Assembly: GCF_014203895.1 (NCBI RefSeq)
Contig: NZ_JACHJY010000009.1
Coordinates: 62,001-126,000 of the forward strand
Direction: 5' to 3'
Length of the DNA stretch: 64,000 bases
DNA from: Streptomyces nymphaeiformis
GTDB lineage: Bacteria; Actinomycetota; Actinomycetes; Streptomycetales; Streptomycetaceae
Shown here: positions 50,934 to 59,793 of the stretch, piece by piece
Layout of the letters: every line of letters begins with the position of its first letter
Numbering within the stretch: the first letter of the stretch is position 1
The notes under the pieces: generated by a model
Told to the model about the DNA's origin: nothing
The model's database searches: none
Seen by the model: the letters and a program-made list of their open reading frames with translations, nothing else
Program-made: the position numbers and the translations under genes

Positions 50934-51989
50934 ATGGCACGTGGCCACGGCCGGATCCTCACCAGCATCTGGGAGGACGCCGACTTCCTCGCACTTGGCG
51001 AGCGGGAACAGCGCCTCTACCTGTTCCTCATCTCACAGCCCAACCTGAACCACGCCGGCCTCCTCGACCTGACCCTGCGCCGCTGGTCCCGCAAGGCCCG
51101 CGGCCTGACCTCTGCCGAGCTGGAGAAGCTCCTCCAGACCCTCGAAGGAGCCCGGTTCATCGTCATGGACGAGGACACCGAGGAGCTCCTCATCCGCTCC
51201 TTCGTCCGCAACGACGGCGTCTGGCGGATGCCGAAGGTCATGGGCGCCATGGTGTCCGGCGCACTGGAGATCTCTTCCAAGCACCTGCAGCGGGCCCTGC
51301 TCGATGAGATGGACCGCATCCCGCTCGACGAGCTCAGCAGCGAGCCGACGAAGTACCGCGGCGAAGACGGGCCCTCCATCCGGGCCCAGATCGCCACCCA
51401 CATCCAGGCCCTCCGGAAGGCTTTCGGAGACCTCACACCCGACCCTTCCGGAAGGGGTTCCGTAACCCCCTCCGCAACCCCTTCGGCAACCCCCTCCGAT
51501 ACCCCTCAAGAGGGGGATGCCGAGGGGGGTCCGAAAGCCTCTACGCGCGGGCGCGCGGGCGCGTCACGCGCGCATTCCCCTGCCCCTGCCCCTACCCCTA
51601 CCCCAGCCCCAGAAGAGGAGGGGGGTGGGTTGGCCAACGATTCGATCCCTTCCGTCGCCTTGGCTGAGGCCCCACGGCCTGACGGCCTCGCCCCCATCGA
51701 CGACGACGGATTCGCCCTCACCGACTCGATGCGCCGCTGGGCCCTCGACACTTTCGGGCCCGCCCTCGACATCGACTACGAGACCGCTCAATTCGTTGAC
51801 CACCACCGTGCCGAAGGCCGGCGCCGTAGCAACTGGCCCGCCGAATGGCAGAAGTGGATCCGCCGCTCGGCCAAGTGGGCCAGCGAACGCCAGACCCGGA
51901 CCCACCTCCGCGCAGTCGGCGCTCCAACCGCTCCCCGAGACATGAACCACATGACCGAAGAGGAGAAGCAGCGTGCCCTCAATTTCTGA
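50934..51989 (+). CDS. Phage replication initiator-like protein (HTH + linker)
   Basis: A 351-residue protein. The N-terminal winged-helix (about 1-120) reads WEDADFLALGEREQRLYLFLISQPNLNHAGLLDLTLRRWSRKARGLTSAELEKLLQTLEGARFIVMDEDTEELLIRSFVRND, the pattern of actinophage replisome-organiser/initiator proteins. A long Thr/Pro/Ser-rich linker (TPSATPSATPSDTP, about 185-240) leads to a C-terminal helical domain (MRRWALDTFGPALDIDYETAQF, PAEWQKWIRRSAKWASERQT). It comes before a DnaC-like loader and DnaB helicase, the lambda O-P-like order. The linker DNA holds 12-bp iteron-like repeats, so it may contain the origin. Start ATG 50934. Confidence 0.78.
   Translation: MARGHGRILTSIWEDADFLALGEREQRLYLFLISQPNLNHAGLLDLTLRRWSRKARGLTSAELEKLLQTLEGARFIVMDEDTEELLIRSFVRNDGVWRMPKVMGAMVSGALEISSKHLQRALLDEMDRIPLDELSSEPTKYRGEDGPSIRAQIATHIQALRKAFGDLTPDPSGRGSVTPSATPSATPSDTPQEGDAEGGPKASTRGRAGASRAHSPAPAPTPTPAPEEEGGGLANDSIPSVALAEAPRPDGLAPIDDDGFALTDSMRRWALDTFGPALDIDYETAQFVDHHRAEGRRRSNWPAEWQKWIRRSAKWASERQTRTHLRAVGAPTAPRDMNHMTEEEKQRALNF
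51462..51509 (+). repeat. Four 12-bp iteron-like repeats inside the initiator gene
   Basis: Units GTAACCCCCTCC, GCAACCCCTTCG, GCAACCCCCTCC and GATACCCCTCAA lie back to back at 51462, 51474, 51486 and 51498. An inverted copy (AGAGGGGGATGCC, GAGGGGGG) follows to 51530, then alternating GC (51544-51574) and CCCCTR hexamers (51577-51610). The 12-bp period preserves frame (Thr-Pro-Ser-Ala). A repeat cluster in the middle of an initiator gene is the lambda-type arrangement for a phage origin, but a simple low-complexity linker would give the same DNA. Confidence 0.6.
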
Positions 51990-52586
51990 CGACGACGACC
52001 GCGACTCGGTCCGCACCGAGCGCCGCGAAGCCGCCGTCTCCGCCTTCCTCCAGGCGACCCCGGTCATCTACCGCCGGGACGTCGCCATCCATCCGCGGGC
52101 TGCCGAATGGGCCACCCAGGCCGACACCGCCCCCGTCTGCCTGTTCCTCACCGGCGCCATCGGCATCGGCAAGACGCACACCGCCTGGCAGGCCACCCGC
52201 CAATGGCTCGGCACTCACATCACCCGCACCGGCCGCAAGCCCCGCATCGAGACCTGGCGGTCCACCGCCCTCTTCGACGCGCTCCGTCCCGACAACCACG
52301 ACTGGGACGTGCGCACCCTCACCCGCCAACTCCAGGAGGCCGACCTGCTGTACATCGACGACCTTGCCGCCGCCCGCGTCTCCCCGACCGGCTGGACCCA
52401 GGAACGCCTCTACGAGATCTTCGACGAGCGGTACATCAACCGTCGGCCCTGCCTCATCACCTGCGACGTGCTTCCCGGCGCCACCGCCAACATCGTCGGC
52501 GACCGCGTCCAGTCCCGGCTGCGCGAGATGTTCCGCGGCGGCGTGCTCCTCCTCGAAGGCGCCGACCGTCGGGCCGGTGACGCCGC

Positions 52587-52590
<4 letters not shown>
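51973..52590 (+). CDS. DnaC-like AAA+ helicase loader
   Basis: A 205-residue ATPase. Walker A is TGAIGIGKTH near 57-66, Walker B LLYIDDLA near 114-121, followed by sensor-like ITCDVLPGATANIVGDRVQSRLREMFRGG with the arginine-finger region. This is the DnaC/IstB-like helicase loader fold. It would deliver the DnaB helicase encoded next (52587) onto DNA opened by the initiator at 50934. Start GTG 51973 follows AGGAG; the gene overlaps its upstream neighbour by 17 bases and its downstream neighbour by 4. The acidic N-terminus (SISDDDDRD) is unusual and may contact a partner. Confidence 0.87.
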
Positions 52591-53959
<1,369 letters not shown>

Positions 53960-53960
<1 letters not shown>

Positions 53961-54190
53961 TGATCTTCGAGCCCAGCGACGAGGACATCGTTGAAGCCCA
54001 GAGGCAGGGCGACATCAAAGCCCTCCTCCTCGCCGCCGCCGGCATCACGCCCAAGGCGCCCCGGCAGCGGACCGCTGAGCCCGAGGCCCCCTGCTACCAC
54101 ATCGCCCGCCCCGGCGCCTGGCCCTGCGGCACCGCCGCCACCGGCCCCACCCCGCAGCCCTGCGACGAATGCCGCGCCACCCCCGCCTGA
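53960..54190 (+). CDS. Small hypothetical phage protein, Cys/His C-terminus
   Basis: A 76-residue protein. The helical N-terminus reads DEDIVEAQRQGDIKALLLAAAG; then EAPCYHIARPGAWPCGTAATGPTPQPCDECRA forms a possible zinc cluster (four Cys and one His). It begins one base before the helicase stop ends (TGATG), so it is translated with it. Function unknown. Confidence 0.55.
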
Positions 54191-54225
54191 CCCGTCCCGC
54201 CACCACACACCCAGAAGGACACGCC

Positions 54226-54420
54226 ATGACCGAACAGCCCGCCCGCACCCTCACCGTCGAGGAGCACGACCGCGCGTGGCACGCCATCGAAGGCGCCACC
54301 GGTCAGCCCGACGCCGACCCGGGCACCGTTCTTGCCGCCGTGCTGCACGCCCTGGGCATCGAGGCGCCGACCGCCGAGGACGAGCAGGCCTACCTGCTCC
54401 GCAAGCGCGCCACCGCCTGA
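54226..54420 (+). CDS. Small hypothetical phage protein, helical
   Basis: A 64-residue acidic helical protein (EEHDRAWHAIEGATGQPDADPGTVLAAVLHALGIEAPTAEDEQAYLLRKR). It has AGAAGGA ahead of ATG 54226. Function unknown; typical of small actinophage genes after a replication module. Confidence 0.55.
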   Translation: MTEQPARTLTVEEHDRAWHAIEGATGQPDADPGTVLAAVLHALGIEAPTAEDEQAYLLRKRATA

Positions 54421-54448
54421 CCGCCCGAACCTGCCGAAGGAGACCCCC

Positions 54449-54700
54449 GTGCGCCGTACCAGCGACACCAGCACGCAGACCATCTGCGACTGCGACACCT
54501 GCATGGCCTACACGCTCACGGTCCACATCCAGCGCACCACCTCCGCCGTGCAGGCTGCCGGCCACCACGAGAAGGCCGCCGCGGACGGTTGGTCGGACTG
54601 GGAGGGCCGGGACTACTGCCCCGGTTGCCCGCCCGGCCTGCCGGTCGAGGAGCACGACCACGACGGCCTGTGGGCCGCCGACGACGAAACCGCCGCCTGA
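54449..54700 (+). CDS. Small Cys-rich phage protein
   Basis: An 83-residue protein with ICDCDTCMAY and DYCPGCPPGLPVEEHDHDG, two Cys pairs followed by a His/Asp end: a zinc-ribbon-like layout. The middle is helical (SAVQAAGHHEKAAADGWSDW). Preceded by GAAGGAG. It may be a nucleic-acid or protein adaptor. Confidence 0.58.
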   Translation: MRRTSDTSTQTICDCDTCMAYTLTVHIQRTTSAVQAAGHHEKAAADGWSDWEGRDYCPGCPPGLPVEEHDHDGLWAADDETAA

Positions 54701-54777
54701 CACGCCGCAGGCCGCCCTGCATGTCGCAACCAAGCAGGGCAGCCCGACCCGACACTACCCACGACAGGAGCCAGACC

Positions 54778-55041
54778 ATGGCCAAGCAGCAGACCACCGG
54801 CACCTACGCCACCGGCGTGTGCACCTACGGCGTCACTCAGGCGCGCGGCTCGGGCTGCATCAAGCCCGCCGGCCACGACAGCGCGCACCTCGTTACCGAG
54901 GGCGACGTCGACGACGAGTACTGCGGAGCCGAGTACGACGCCTTCGCGTGCGAGCTGGAGCCCGGCCACCTCGGCGCTCACCTCGACGGGACCTTCGGCT
55001 GGGCCTATGAGCCCGAGGCCGCCCCCACCTCCGCCGTCTGA
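54778..55041 (+). CDS. Small hypothetical phage protein with Cys pairs
   Basis: An 87-residue protein. GVCTYGVTQARGSGCIKPAGHDSAHL is followed by EYCGAEYDAFACELEPGHLGAHLDG. The repeated C-x-x-x...H-x-x-x-H pattern suggests two zinc-binding knuckles of one kind. The spacing GH-x-x-AH-x appears in both halves, so the protein may be an internal duplication. Preceded by ACAGGAG. Function unknown. Confidence 0.6.
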   Translation: MAKQQTTGTYATGVCTYGVTQARGSGCIKPAGHDSAHLVTEGDVDDEYCGAEYDAFACELEPGHLGAHLDGTFGWAYEPEAAPTSAV

Positions 55042-55046
55042 CCCCA

Positions 55047-55099
55047 GCCGCTGCCGGGTCGTCCCCGTGGCGGCCCGGCCCCAACACCAGGAGCAGCAC
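55047..55099 (+). repeat. 53-bp exact direct repeat, copy 1
   Basis: This segment, immediately before the start of the next gene, is identical over 53 bases to 56430-56482, which precedes another gene at the same position. It contains an inverted GCCGGG/CCCGGC and ends with the ribosome binding site AGGAGCAGCAC. It is a reused leader module for two related genes. Confidence 0.9.
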
Positions 55100-55102
55100 C
55101 CC

Positions 55103-55711
55103 ATGGACCGCATCTACATGAACCGCATCGAGGGCCAGCGCCGCATCCACGTCGAGATCCACGAGAACGAGGTGTCCGACCTCCTCGACGACCTCAAGGC
55201 CGACCCCGAGCACTTCGCCTCCACCCGCCTGTTCCTCGGGATTCTGCGGGTGGCCGAGGAGATCTTCCTGCCTGCCGTGAGCGAGACCCGCCGCAACCGG
55301 GATGCCGCCCGTCAGGCCAGCGGACAACAGCCGGACATGGACGCCGCGCCCTGGATCGCCGACGGACGCCACGGCCCCACCCCCGAGGAAGCCACCGCCG
55401 CCTTTGAGGGCACCCTCGACAGCCACGCCATCCCCAAAGCCTCCCCAAAGTTCGCTGCCGGGTTGTCCGACACCCAGCCGGCCAACGACGAAGCCCAGCC
55501 GCCACGCGTGCAGTGGCGCGTCTCCCTGTACGACCCGGTTGCCCAGGAGTGGGCGCCCGGCGCCGCCTTCCACGACCGCGACCGCGCCGTGGAACGCCTT
55601 CGGCAGGTACAGATCAGCTCGCCGCGCTGGGCCGACGACAACACCCCCGTCAAGCGCCGCCTCGTGCGGGAGACGACCACGTGGACCGTCGAGGAGGACG
55701 AGTCTCAATGA
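55103..55711 (+). CDS. Hypothetical phage protein with modular repeated segments
   Basis: A 202-residue protein. The first 65 residues are acidic and helical (NEVSDLLDDLKADPEHFASTRLFLGILRVAEEIF). RDAARQASGQQPDM near residue 66 and KFAAGLSDTQPAND near 118 are spelled by DNA blocks that recur exactly in the gene at 56483, as does the end VEEDE. The rest is beta-rich (VQWRVSLYDPVAQEW) with a later RRLVRETTTWTVEEDE. It follows the 53-bp repeat copy 1. No function is known; modular reuse is discussed in the findings. Confidence 0.62.
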   Translation: MDRIYMNRIEGQRRIHVEIHENEVSDLLDDLKADPEHFASTRLFLGILRVAEEIFLPAVSETRRNRDAARQASGQQPDMDAAPWIADGRHGPTPEEATAAFEGTLDSHAIPKASPKFAAGLSDTQPANDEAQPPRVQWRVSLYDPVAQEWAPGAAFHDRDRAVERLRQVQISSPRWADDNTPVKRRLVRETTTWTVEEDESQ

Positions 55712-55983
55712 CCGAAGCAAGTCGTGAGACCACCACCAGCTTCCGCTTCCGCATCCACATCCGCTACCACGACAGACCCGGATGGACCGTCTGGGGCCGC
55801 TTCTCCAGCAACGCCCAACGCACCTACCGCGACGCCTCCTGGCTGCTCACGCAACCAGACATCGCCGAGGTCGACATCCAGTGCACCACCACCGTCGAGG
55901 AACACCTGACGCTCGACGAGCTGCGCGCGTGCGTCGCCAGCATCCCGACACGCTCCGCCCCCGCACAGGGAGACCCCGCATGA
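55708..55983 (+). CDS. Hypothetical phage protein
   Basis: A 91-residue protein (TEASRETTTSFRFRIHIRYHDRPGWTVWGRFSSNAQRTYRDASWLLTQPDIAEVDIQC). The alternating pattern suggests a small beta sheet followed by a helix, and the end LTLDELRACVASIPTRSA is helical. It overlaps both neighbours by 4 bases. No family recognised. Confidence 0.57.
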   Translation: MTEASRETTTSFRFRIHIRYHDRPGWTVWGRFSSNAQRTYRDASWLLTQPDIAEVDIQCTTTVEEHLTLDELRACVASIPTRSAPAQGDPA

Positions 55984-56426
55984 CCCACGACCACCCGTCC
56001 GTGCCCCGCCGCTTCTACCTCCAGCGCAACACCGACGTCACCGGAGCATCCGGGACCGGCCGCGTAGCCGACGGCGTCCTGTGGCCCGACGGCACCGCGA
56101 CCGTCCACTGGATCGGCGAGGACAACTCCGACGCCTTCTGGCCGACCGGGATCGCCGGGATCACCCGCCGGTCCTGCCATGACGGCAACACCGTGATCGT
56201 CTGGCTCGACTTCGAATCCACCGAGATCGAGAACGACCTCCCGTGCCTGCACTGCATCGATGGCCACGGCAGCCCCGACCGCTGCACCTGGGGCGTCCGC
56301 GTCGGCCCCGACCGCGACGGAGGCGGCCGGCCCGTCCATCTCCTCGTGCAGCCGACGAACGGGGCTCACGTGTCCACCGAGGACGCCGCCTGGCTCCAGG
56401 GCGTCATCGACCGCGACCGCATCTGA
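55980..56426 (+). CDS. Hypothetical phage protein
   Basis: A 148-residue protein. Beta-rich first half (RRFYLQRNTDVTGASGTGRVADGVLWPDGTATVHWIGEDNSDAFWP), reminiscent of a short KOW-like barrel, then a Cys/His cluster PCLHCIDGHGSPDRCTWGV near 85-103 and a helical end. The combination of barrel and zinc knuckle recurs in several genes of this region. It overlaps the previous gene by 4 bases. Confidence 0.58.
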   Translation: MTHDHPSVPRRFYLQRNTDVTGASGTGRVADGVLWPDGTATVHWIGEDNSDAFWPTGIAGITRRSCHDGNTVIVWLDFESTEIENDLPCLHCIDGHGSPDRCTWGVRVGPDRDGGGRPVHLLVQPTNGAHVSTEDAAWLQGVIDRDRI

Positions 56427-56429
56427 CCT

Positions 56430-56482
56430 GCCGCTGCCGGGTCGTCCCCGTGGCGGCCCGGCCCCAACACCAGGAGCAGCAC
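56430..56482 (+). repeat. 53-bp exact direct repeat, copy 2
   Basis: Identical to 55047-55099 and placed directly before the start codon of the gene at 56483. The pair are 1,383 bp apart in direct orientation, so recombination between them could delete the two genes between. Confidence 0.9.
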
Positions 56483-57139
56483 ATGACCGACCAGCCCACC
56501 GCCTGCAGCAGCACCCGGCACTGCGCACGACACGGCTTCTGCCACCGGTGCGCGCCTGACCTGGCCGACGCCTCGCAGTACCTCGTCAAGGCCATGAGCG
56601 CCGCCAGAATCGACGACGAGCGCGTCGGTGCCCTCTACGCCCAGCTCGCCGCCACGGTCCGGGACGCCGCCCGTCAGGCCAGCGGACAACAGCCGGACAC
56701 CTGCCACCCCATCGACGTCGACGGCGCTACTGTCCTCGTCCGAGGCAGCGGCGACTGGACCGACGAGGACCGGGCCCACGCGGCCGAACTCGCACGGGCC
56801 GCCCGACGCCGCTTCGAGTCCGAGCCGCGATGCCCCTCCTGCAAGCACCTGTGGACGAACCACCAGCAGGGCGCCTGCGTCATCCGCTCGCGGAGCCAGG
56901 GCGTTGCCGCCGTCTGCGGCTGCACCGAGACCGAGTCCGCCCCCGCCGCCGGGTTGTCCGACACCCAGCCGGCCGTCGACCGCGTCATCGTCCGCTGCAC
57001 CTCCTGCGAGCACCAGGACCAGTACCACGACGCCGACGGCCGCTGCTGGTTCACCGTCGAGCACGGCGTACCCGAGCGTGACCTCGTCTGCCCCTGCAAG
57101 CGCCGCCGCCTGACCGTCGAGGAGGACGAGACCCGATGA
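56483..57139 (+). CDS. Hypothetical phage Cys-rich protein with modular segments
   Basis: A 218-residue protein rich in Cys/His: SSTRHCARHGFCHRCAPDL at the start, CPSCKHLWTNHQQGACV near 116, CGCTE near 147, and CTSCEHQDQYHDADGRCWF near 174. DAARQASGQQPDT near 62 and AAGLSDTQPAV near 156 are the segments shared with the gene at 55103. The family is frequent in Streptomyces phage-like regions without a known role; Zn-stabilised DNA or RNA binding is plausible. The stop overlaps the next tiny gene by 4 bases. Confidence 0.63.
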   Translation: MTDQPTACSSTRHCARHGFCHRCAPDLADASQYLVKAMSAARIDDERVGALYAQLAATVRDAARQASGQQPDTCHPIDVDGATVLVRGSGDWTDEDRAHAAELARAARRRFESEPRCPSCKHLWTNHQQGACVIRSRSQGVAAVCGCTETESAPAAGLSDTQPAVDRVIVRCTSCEHQDQYHDADGRCWFTVEHGVPERDLVCPCKRRRLTVEEDETR

Positions 57140-57255
57140 CCCAGCCCGCGCCCGGCAGCGAGCCGGCCACGCCCCGCCACCCCTACACCCACGCCGACGA
57201 CCAGCCCGACCAGCGGCCCGTCGACACCCTCGACCCCGGAGAGGAGTACCTGTGA
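57136..57255 (+). CDS. 39-residue acidic phage peptide
   Basis: A short Pro/Asp-rich peptide (TQPAPGSEPATPRHPYTHADD...) with no predicted fold. Both ends overlap neighbours by 4 bases, the main reason to accept it. Function unknown. Confidence 0.45.
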   Translation: MTQPAPGSEPATPRHPYTHADDQPDQRPVDTLDPGEEYL

Positions 57256-57563
57256 CTCAGCCGACGACGGACCCCCTCCGCAACCTCGCCGACCGTGCCG
57301 AACGCGGCCCCCTCACCGGCGCCGAAGCCGCCCGGCTCCGCGACGGCATCGACCGGCTCCAGACCCGCGCCGTGAAGGCCGAACGCGCCGTTCTCCTGCT
57401 GGCCGACTCCCACCGTCACGCCGAGCGGGCCGAGGCCGCCCTCGAAGCCTTCCGGGACCGCGTGCAGGCCATCACCGACGAGGCCCGCGGCGGCATCCGA
57501 GAGCAGCTCGGCTACGCCCTCGCCGCCCTCGACGCCCACACCAACCCCAAGGACCAGACGTGA
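57252..57563 (+). CDS. Helical coiled-coil-like phage protein, paralogue A
   Basis: A 103-residue helical protein. DPLRNLADRAERGPLTGAEAARLRDGIDRLQ at the start is nearly repeated in the protein at 57919 (LLNLADRAERGPLTATEASRLRTGI), so the two are paralogues. The rest is a long Ala/Arg/Glu helix (KAERAVLLLADSHRHAERAEAALEAFRDRVQ), consistent with a coiled coil. Function unknown. It overlaps both neighbours by 4 bases. Confidence 0.62.
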   Translation: MTQPTTDPLRNLADRAERGPLTGAEAARLRDGIDRLQTRAVKAERAVLLLADSHRHAERAEAALEAFRDRVQAITDEARGGIREQLGYALAALDAHTNPKDQT

Positions 57564-57679
57564 CCATCCGCCGCCTGCGCATCCTCGTCAGCCACCTCCG
57601 CCGAGGACTCCACGCCGAATGCCCCACCCAATGCAGCGAAGGCCACACCTACCAGCGCCCCTGCGTCCTCGCCCGCTGA
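57560..57679 (+). CDS. 39-residue basic Cys/His phage peptide
   Basis: A small frame that starts with GTG overlapping the previous stop. It is basic (TIRRLRILVSHLRRGLHAE) and ends with a Cys/His cluster (CPTQCSEGHTYQRPC), a minimal zinc-knuckle. Acceptance rests on the overlap and composition. Confidence 0.48.
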   Translation: MTIRRLRILVSHLRRGLHAECPTQCSEGHTYQRPCVLAR

Positions 57680-57709
57680 CCGGCAGACCCCCGCACAACC
57701 CCCAGACAC

Positions 57710-57733
57710 GGGCGCCCCACCACCGGGGCGCCC
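57710..57733 (+). terminator. Hairpin in the gap before 57752
   Basis: GGGCGCCCC (57710-57718) pairs with GGGGCGCCC (57725-57733), 9 bp perfect, loop ACCACC. It lies 30 bases after a stop codon and 19 bases before the next start, with no T-run; a processing or pausing element is as likely as a terminator. Confidence 0.5.
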
Positions 57734-57751
57734 CGCACCACAGGAGCCACC

Positions 57752-57919
57752 GTGACCACGATTCAGGAGCCGCTCTGGCACGACGGCTGGGAACAGGAAG
57801 CCGACGCCAAAGTCAGCAGCACCTACTGGGCGGGCGAAGTCCCCGCCGACTACAGCCGATCCTGCAGCCGGCGCGACATACCCATCCGCACCGTCGTCGA
57901 CGTCATCAGGAGCTTGTGA
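57752..57919 (+). CDS. 55-residue hypothetical phage protein
   Basis: A short protein (TTIQEPLWHDGWEQEADAKVSSTYWAGEVPADYSRSC...) preceded by AGGAGCCACC. The Trp-rich start and following helix (RTVVDVIRSL) suggest a small folded peptide. Function unknown; its stop overlaps the next gene by one base. Confidence 0.5.
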   Translation: MTTIQEPLWHDGWEQEADAKVSSTYWAGEVPADYSRSCSRRDIPIRTVVDVIRSL

Positions 57920-58272
57920 TGACCAGCCGCGTCACAACCGAGCAGCTGCTCAACCTTGCCGACCGAGCCGAACGCGGGCCACTCACCGCCACCGAAGCCA
58001 GCCGACTCCGAACGGGCATCGCCGAACTGTCCGCCAGCAAGGCCGCCCTGGCCGACAGCAAGGCCTCGCTCGAGGGCCGCCTCGCCGCCTACGCCGACCA
58101 ACCCAAGGGCCGAGCAATCGACGGCCTCAAAGCAGTTCAGCGACTGGTCGCCGGCAGTGAACGGCGAGGCGTCACCCACCTGCCCGTGTGGGCCATCGCC
58201 GCAGCGAGCGGGGCGCCAATACCCAAGCCACCTCCAGGCCCTGACGTAGAACACGCCCGAGAAGGGGCCTGA
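57919..58272 (+). CDS. Helical phage protein, paralogue B
   Basis: A 117-residue protein. The first 27 residues (LLNLADRAERGPLTATEASRLRTGI) match paralogue A at 57252; the middle ELSASKAALADSKASLEGRLAAYADQ is a likely coiled coil. The C-terminus (HLPVWAIAAASGAPIPKPPPGPD) is a separate proline-rich tail. Two paralogues only 0.7 kb apart indicate local duplication. Confidence 0.62.
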   Translation: MTSRVTTEQLLNLADRAERGPLTATEASRLRTGIAELSASKAALADSKASLEGRLAAYADQPKGRAIDGLKAVQRLVAGSERRGVTHLPVWAIAAASGAPIPKPPPGPDVEHAREGA

Positions 58273-58387
58273 GCGCCCGCCTAAGCGCCTCACAGGCCTC
58301 CCGCGCACTCTGAGACGCCGGACGCCTAGAGCGCCAGCGAGGCGCCTGGTCCTTGCGATCCACCAACGACGCCCGAAAGGAACCGAA

Positions 58388-59137
58388 ATGCCCGAGCCGT
58401 ACTACGCCGATGAACACGTCACCCTCTACCTCGGCGACAGCCGCGCCATCCTTCCCGGCCTCAACCTGCAAGCCGACTGCGTAATCACTGATCCGCCCTA
58501 CGGAGAAACAGCGCTGGCATGGGACCAGTGGCCGACCGACTGGCCAGCCCCCGTAGCCGCAGCCAGCAACTCCATGTGGTGCTTCGGATCCATGCGCATG
58601 TTCCTCGAACACGGCGCCGAGCTCGCCGCGGCAGGCTGGAAGCTCTCCCAGGACGTCATCTGGGAAAAGGCCAACGGCTCCGGCTTCGCAACCGACCGGT
58701 TCCGTCGAGTCCACGAGATCGCCACCCACTGGTACCGCGGCAACTGGGCCGACATCCACCACGACACCCCACGCACCGCCTACAGCGGACCCGACAAGTC
58801 GGCGCGCGCTCGCGGCTCCCGCACCCCCCACACCGGAACCATCGGCGCCCACACCTACGCCGACAACGGCACCCGGCTCGCCCGCTCCGTCATCAAGGCG
58901 GGCGCAGTCCGCCACCAGAAGCGCCACCCCACAGAGAAGCCCATCGAGGTCCTCATCCCGCTCATCGAATACGCCTGCCCGCCCGGCGGACTCGTCCTCG
59001 ACCCATTCGCCGGCTCCGGCAGCACCCTCGACGCCGCCCGCCTCACCGGACGGCGCGGGATCGGAATCGAAGCTAACGAGCAGTACGCCGAGGCGGCCGC
59101 CAACCGGTTGTCCGCCCTCGTCCTCGACATCGCCTGA
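58388..59137 (+). CDS. N6-adenine (or N4-cytosine) DNA methyltransferase
   Basis: A 249-residue DNA amino-methyltransferase of the beta-type order: DPPYGE first (catalytic motif IV, residues 35-40), then the SAM-binding motif I late, DPFAGSGST at 205-213, followed by GIGIEANEQYAEAA. The catalytic and SAM regions are joined by a target-recognition part of about 150 residues. It follows AAAGGA at good spacing. With the C5 enzyme at 49202, the element makes two kinds of DNA methylation, consistent with anti-restriction. No restriction endonuclease gene is adjacent. Confidence 0.9.
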   Translation: MPEPYYADEHVTLYLGDSRAILPGLNLQADCVITDPPYGETALAWDQWPTDWPAPVAAASNSMWCFGSMRMFLEHGAELAAAGWKLSQDVIWEKANGSGFATDRFRRVHEIATHWYRGNWADIHHDTPRTAYSGPDKSARARGSRTPHTGTIGAHTYADNGTRLARSVIKAGAVRHQKRHPTEKPIEVLIPLIEYACPPGGLVLDPFAGSGSTLDAARLTGRRGIGIEANEQYAEAAANRLSALVLDIA

Positions 59138-59172
59138 CCCGACCCACCGCACCGCCCGAACGGAGAGCCGCC

Positions 59173-59793
59173 GTGAACGACCTCGACACCTGCACCTGCT
59201 GCCGCCGCGAACTCCGCGACCACGAACTCGGCAGGTACGCGTGCACCCTGTGCGAAGACCGCATCGCCATCCATCTCGGCGCCATCCCCGGCCTGTTCGA
59301 GCGGCTCGACGACCACCTCGAGCGCGGCGCAACAGGCGGCGGCCCGGCCGTCTCCGGCAGCAAAGCCGCCCCCGCCCCCTGCCGCATCGACGTACTCAAC
59401 CTCCGCACTGCCGCCGGCCCCGTCCTCGCCCCGCTGGAGACCTGGGTCCGGGACTGGGCCGAGGACGGCTACGCAGAGATCGGCGAGCGCGGCACCTCGA
59501 CAGCACGCGTCACCCACGCCTGCCGCACTCTCCGCTTCAACCTCTCCCAGGCCGTCGCCAAGCACTCCGCCATCGAGGAGTTCGCCGACGAGGTCGCCTC
59601 CATCTGGCGCACCCTCAGTCGCATCGTCGGCGGCGAGACCCCGCCACGCCGCATTGCCGTCACCTGCCCCTGTCAGCAGACACTGCGCATCACCCTCGAC
59701 ACCCGCGGCGAGACCTGCCCCCGATGCGGCGCCGAGTACGGGCACAGCGAGATCCTGCGGCTGCCGCTCGCGGAGAGGCGGGCCGCAGCGTGA
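59173..59793 (+). CDS. Hypothetical phage protein with zinc ribbons
   Basis: A 206-residue protein. It begins CTCCRRELRDHELGRYACTLCEDRI, a four-Cys ribbon, and ends CPCQQTLRITLDTRGETCPRCGAEYGHSEI, a second ribbon near 160-185. The middle is helical (VLAPLETWVRDWAEDGYAEIGERG, then RTLRFNLSQAVAKHSAIEEFADEVASIWRTLSRI). The pattern is that of small actinophage proteins that bind DNA or RNA polymerase; none is confirmed. Start GTG 59173. Confidence 0.62.
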   Translation: MNDLDTCTCCRRELRDHELGRYACTLCEDRIAIHLGAIPGLFERLDDHLERGATGGGPAVSGSKAAPAPCRIDVLNLRTAAGPVLAPLETWVRDWAEDGYAEIGERGTSTARVTHACRTLRFNLSQAVAKHSAIEEFADEVASIWRTLSRIVGGETPPRRIAVTCPCQQTLRITLDTRGETCPRCGAEYGHSEILRLPLAERRAAA

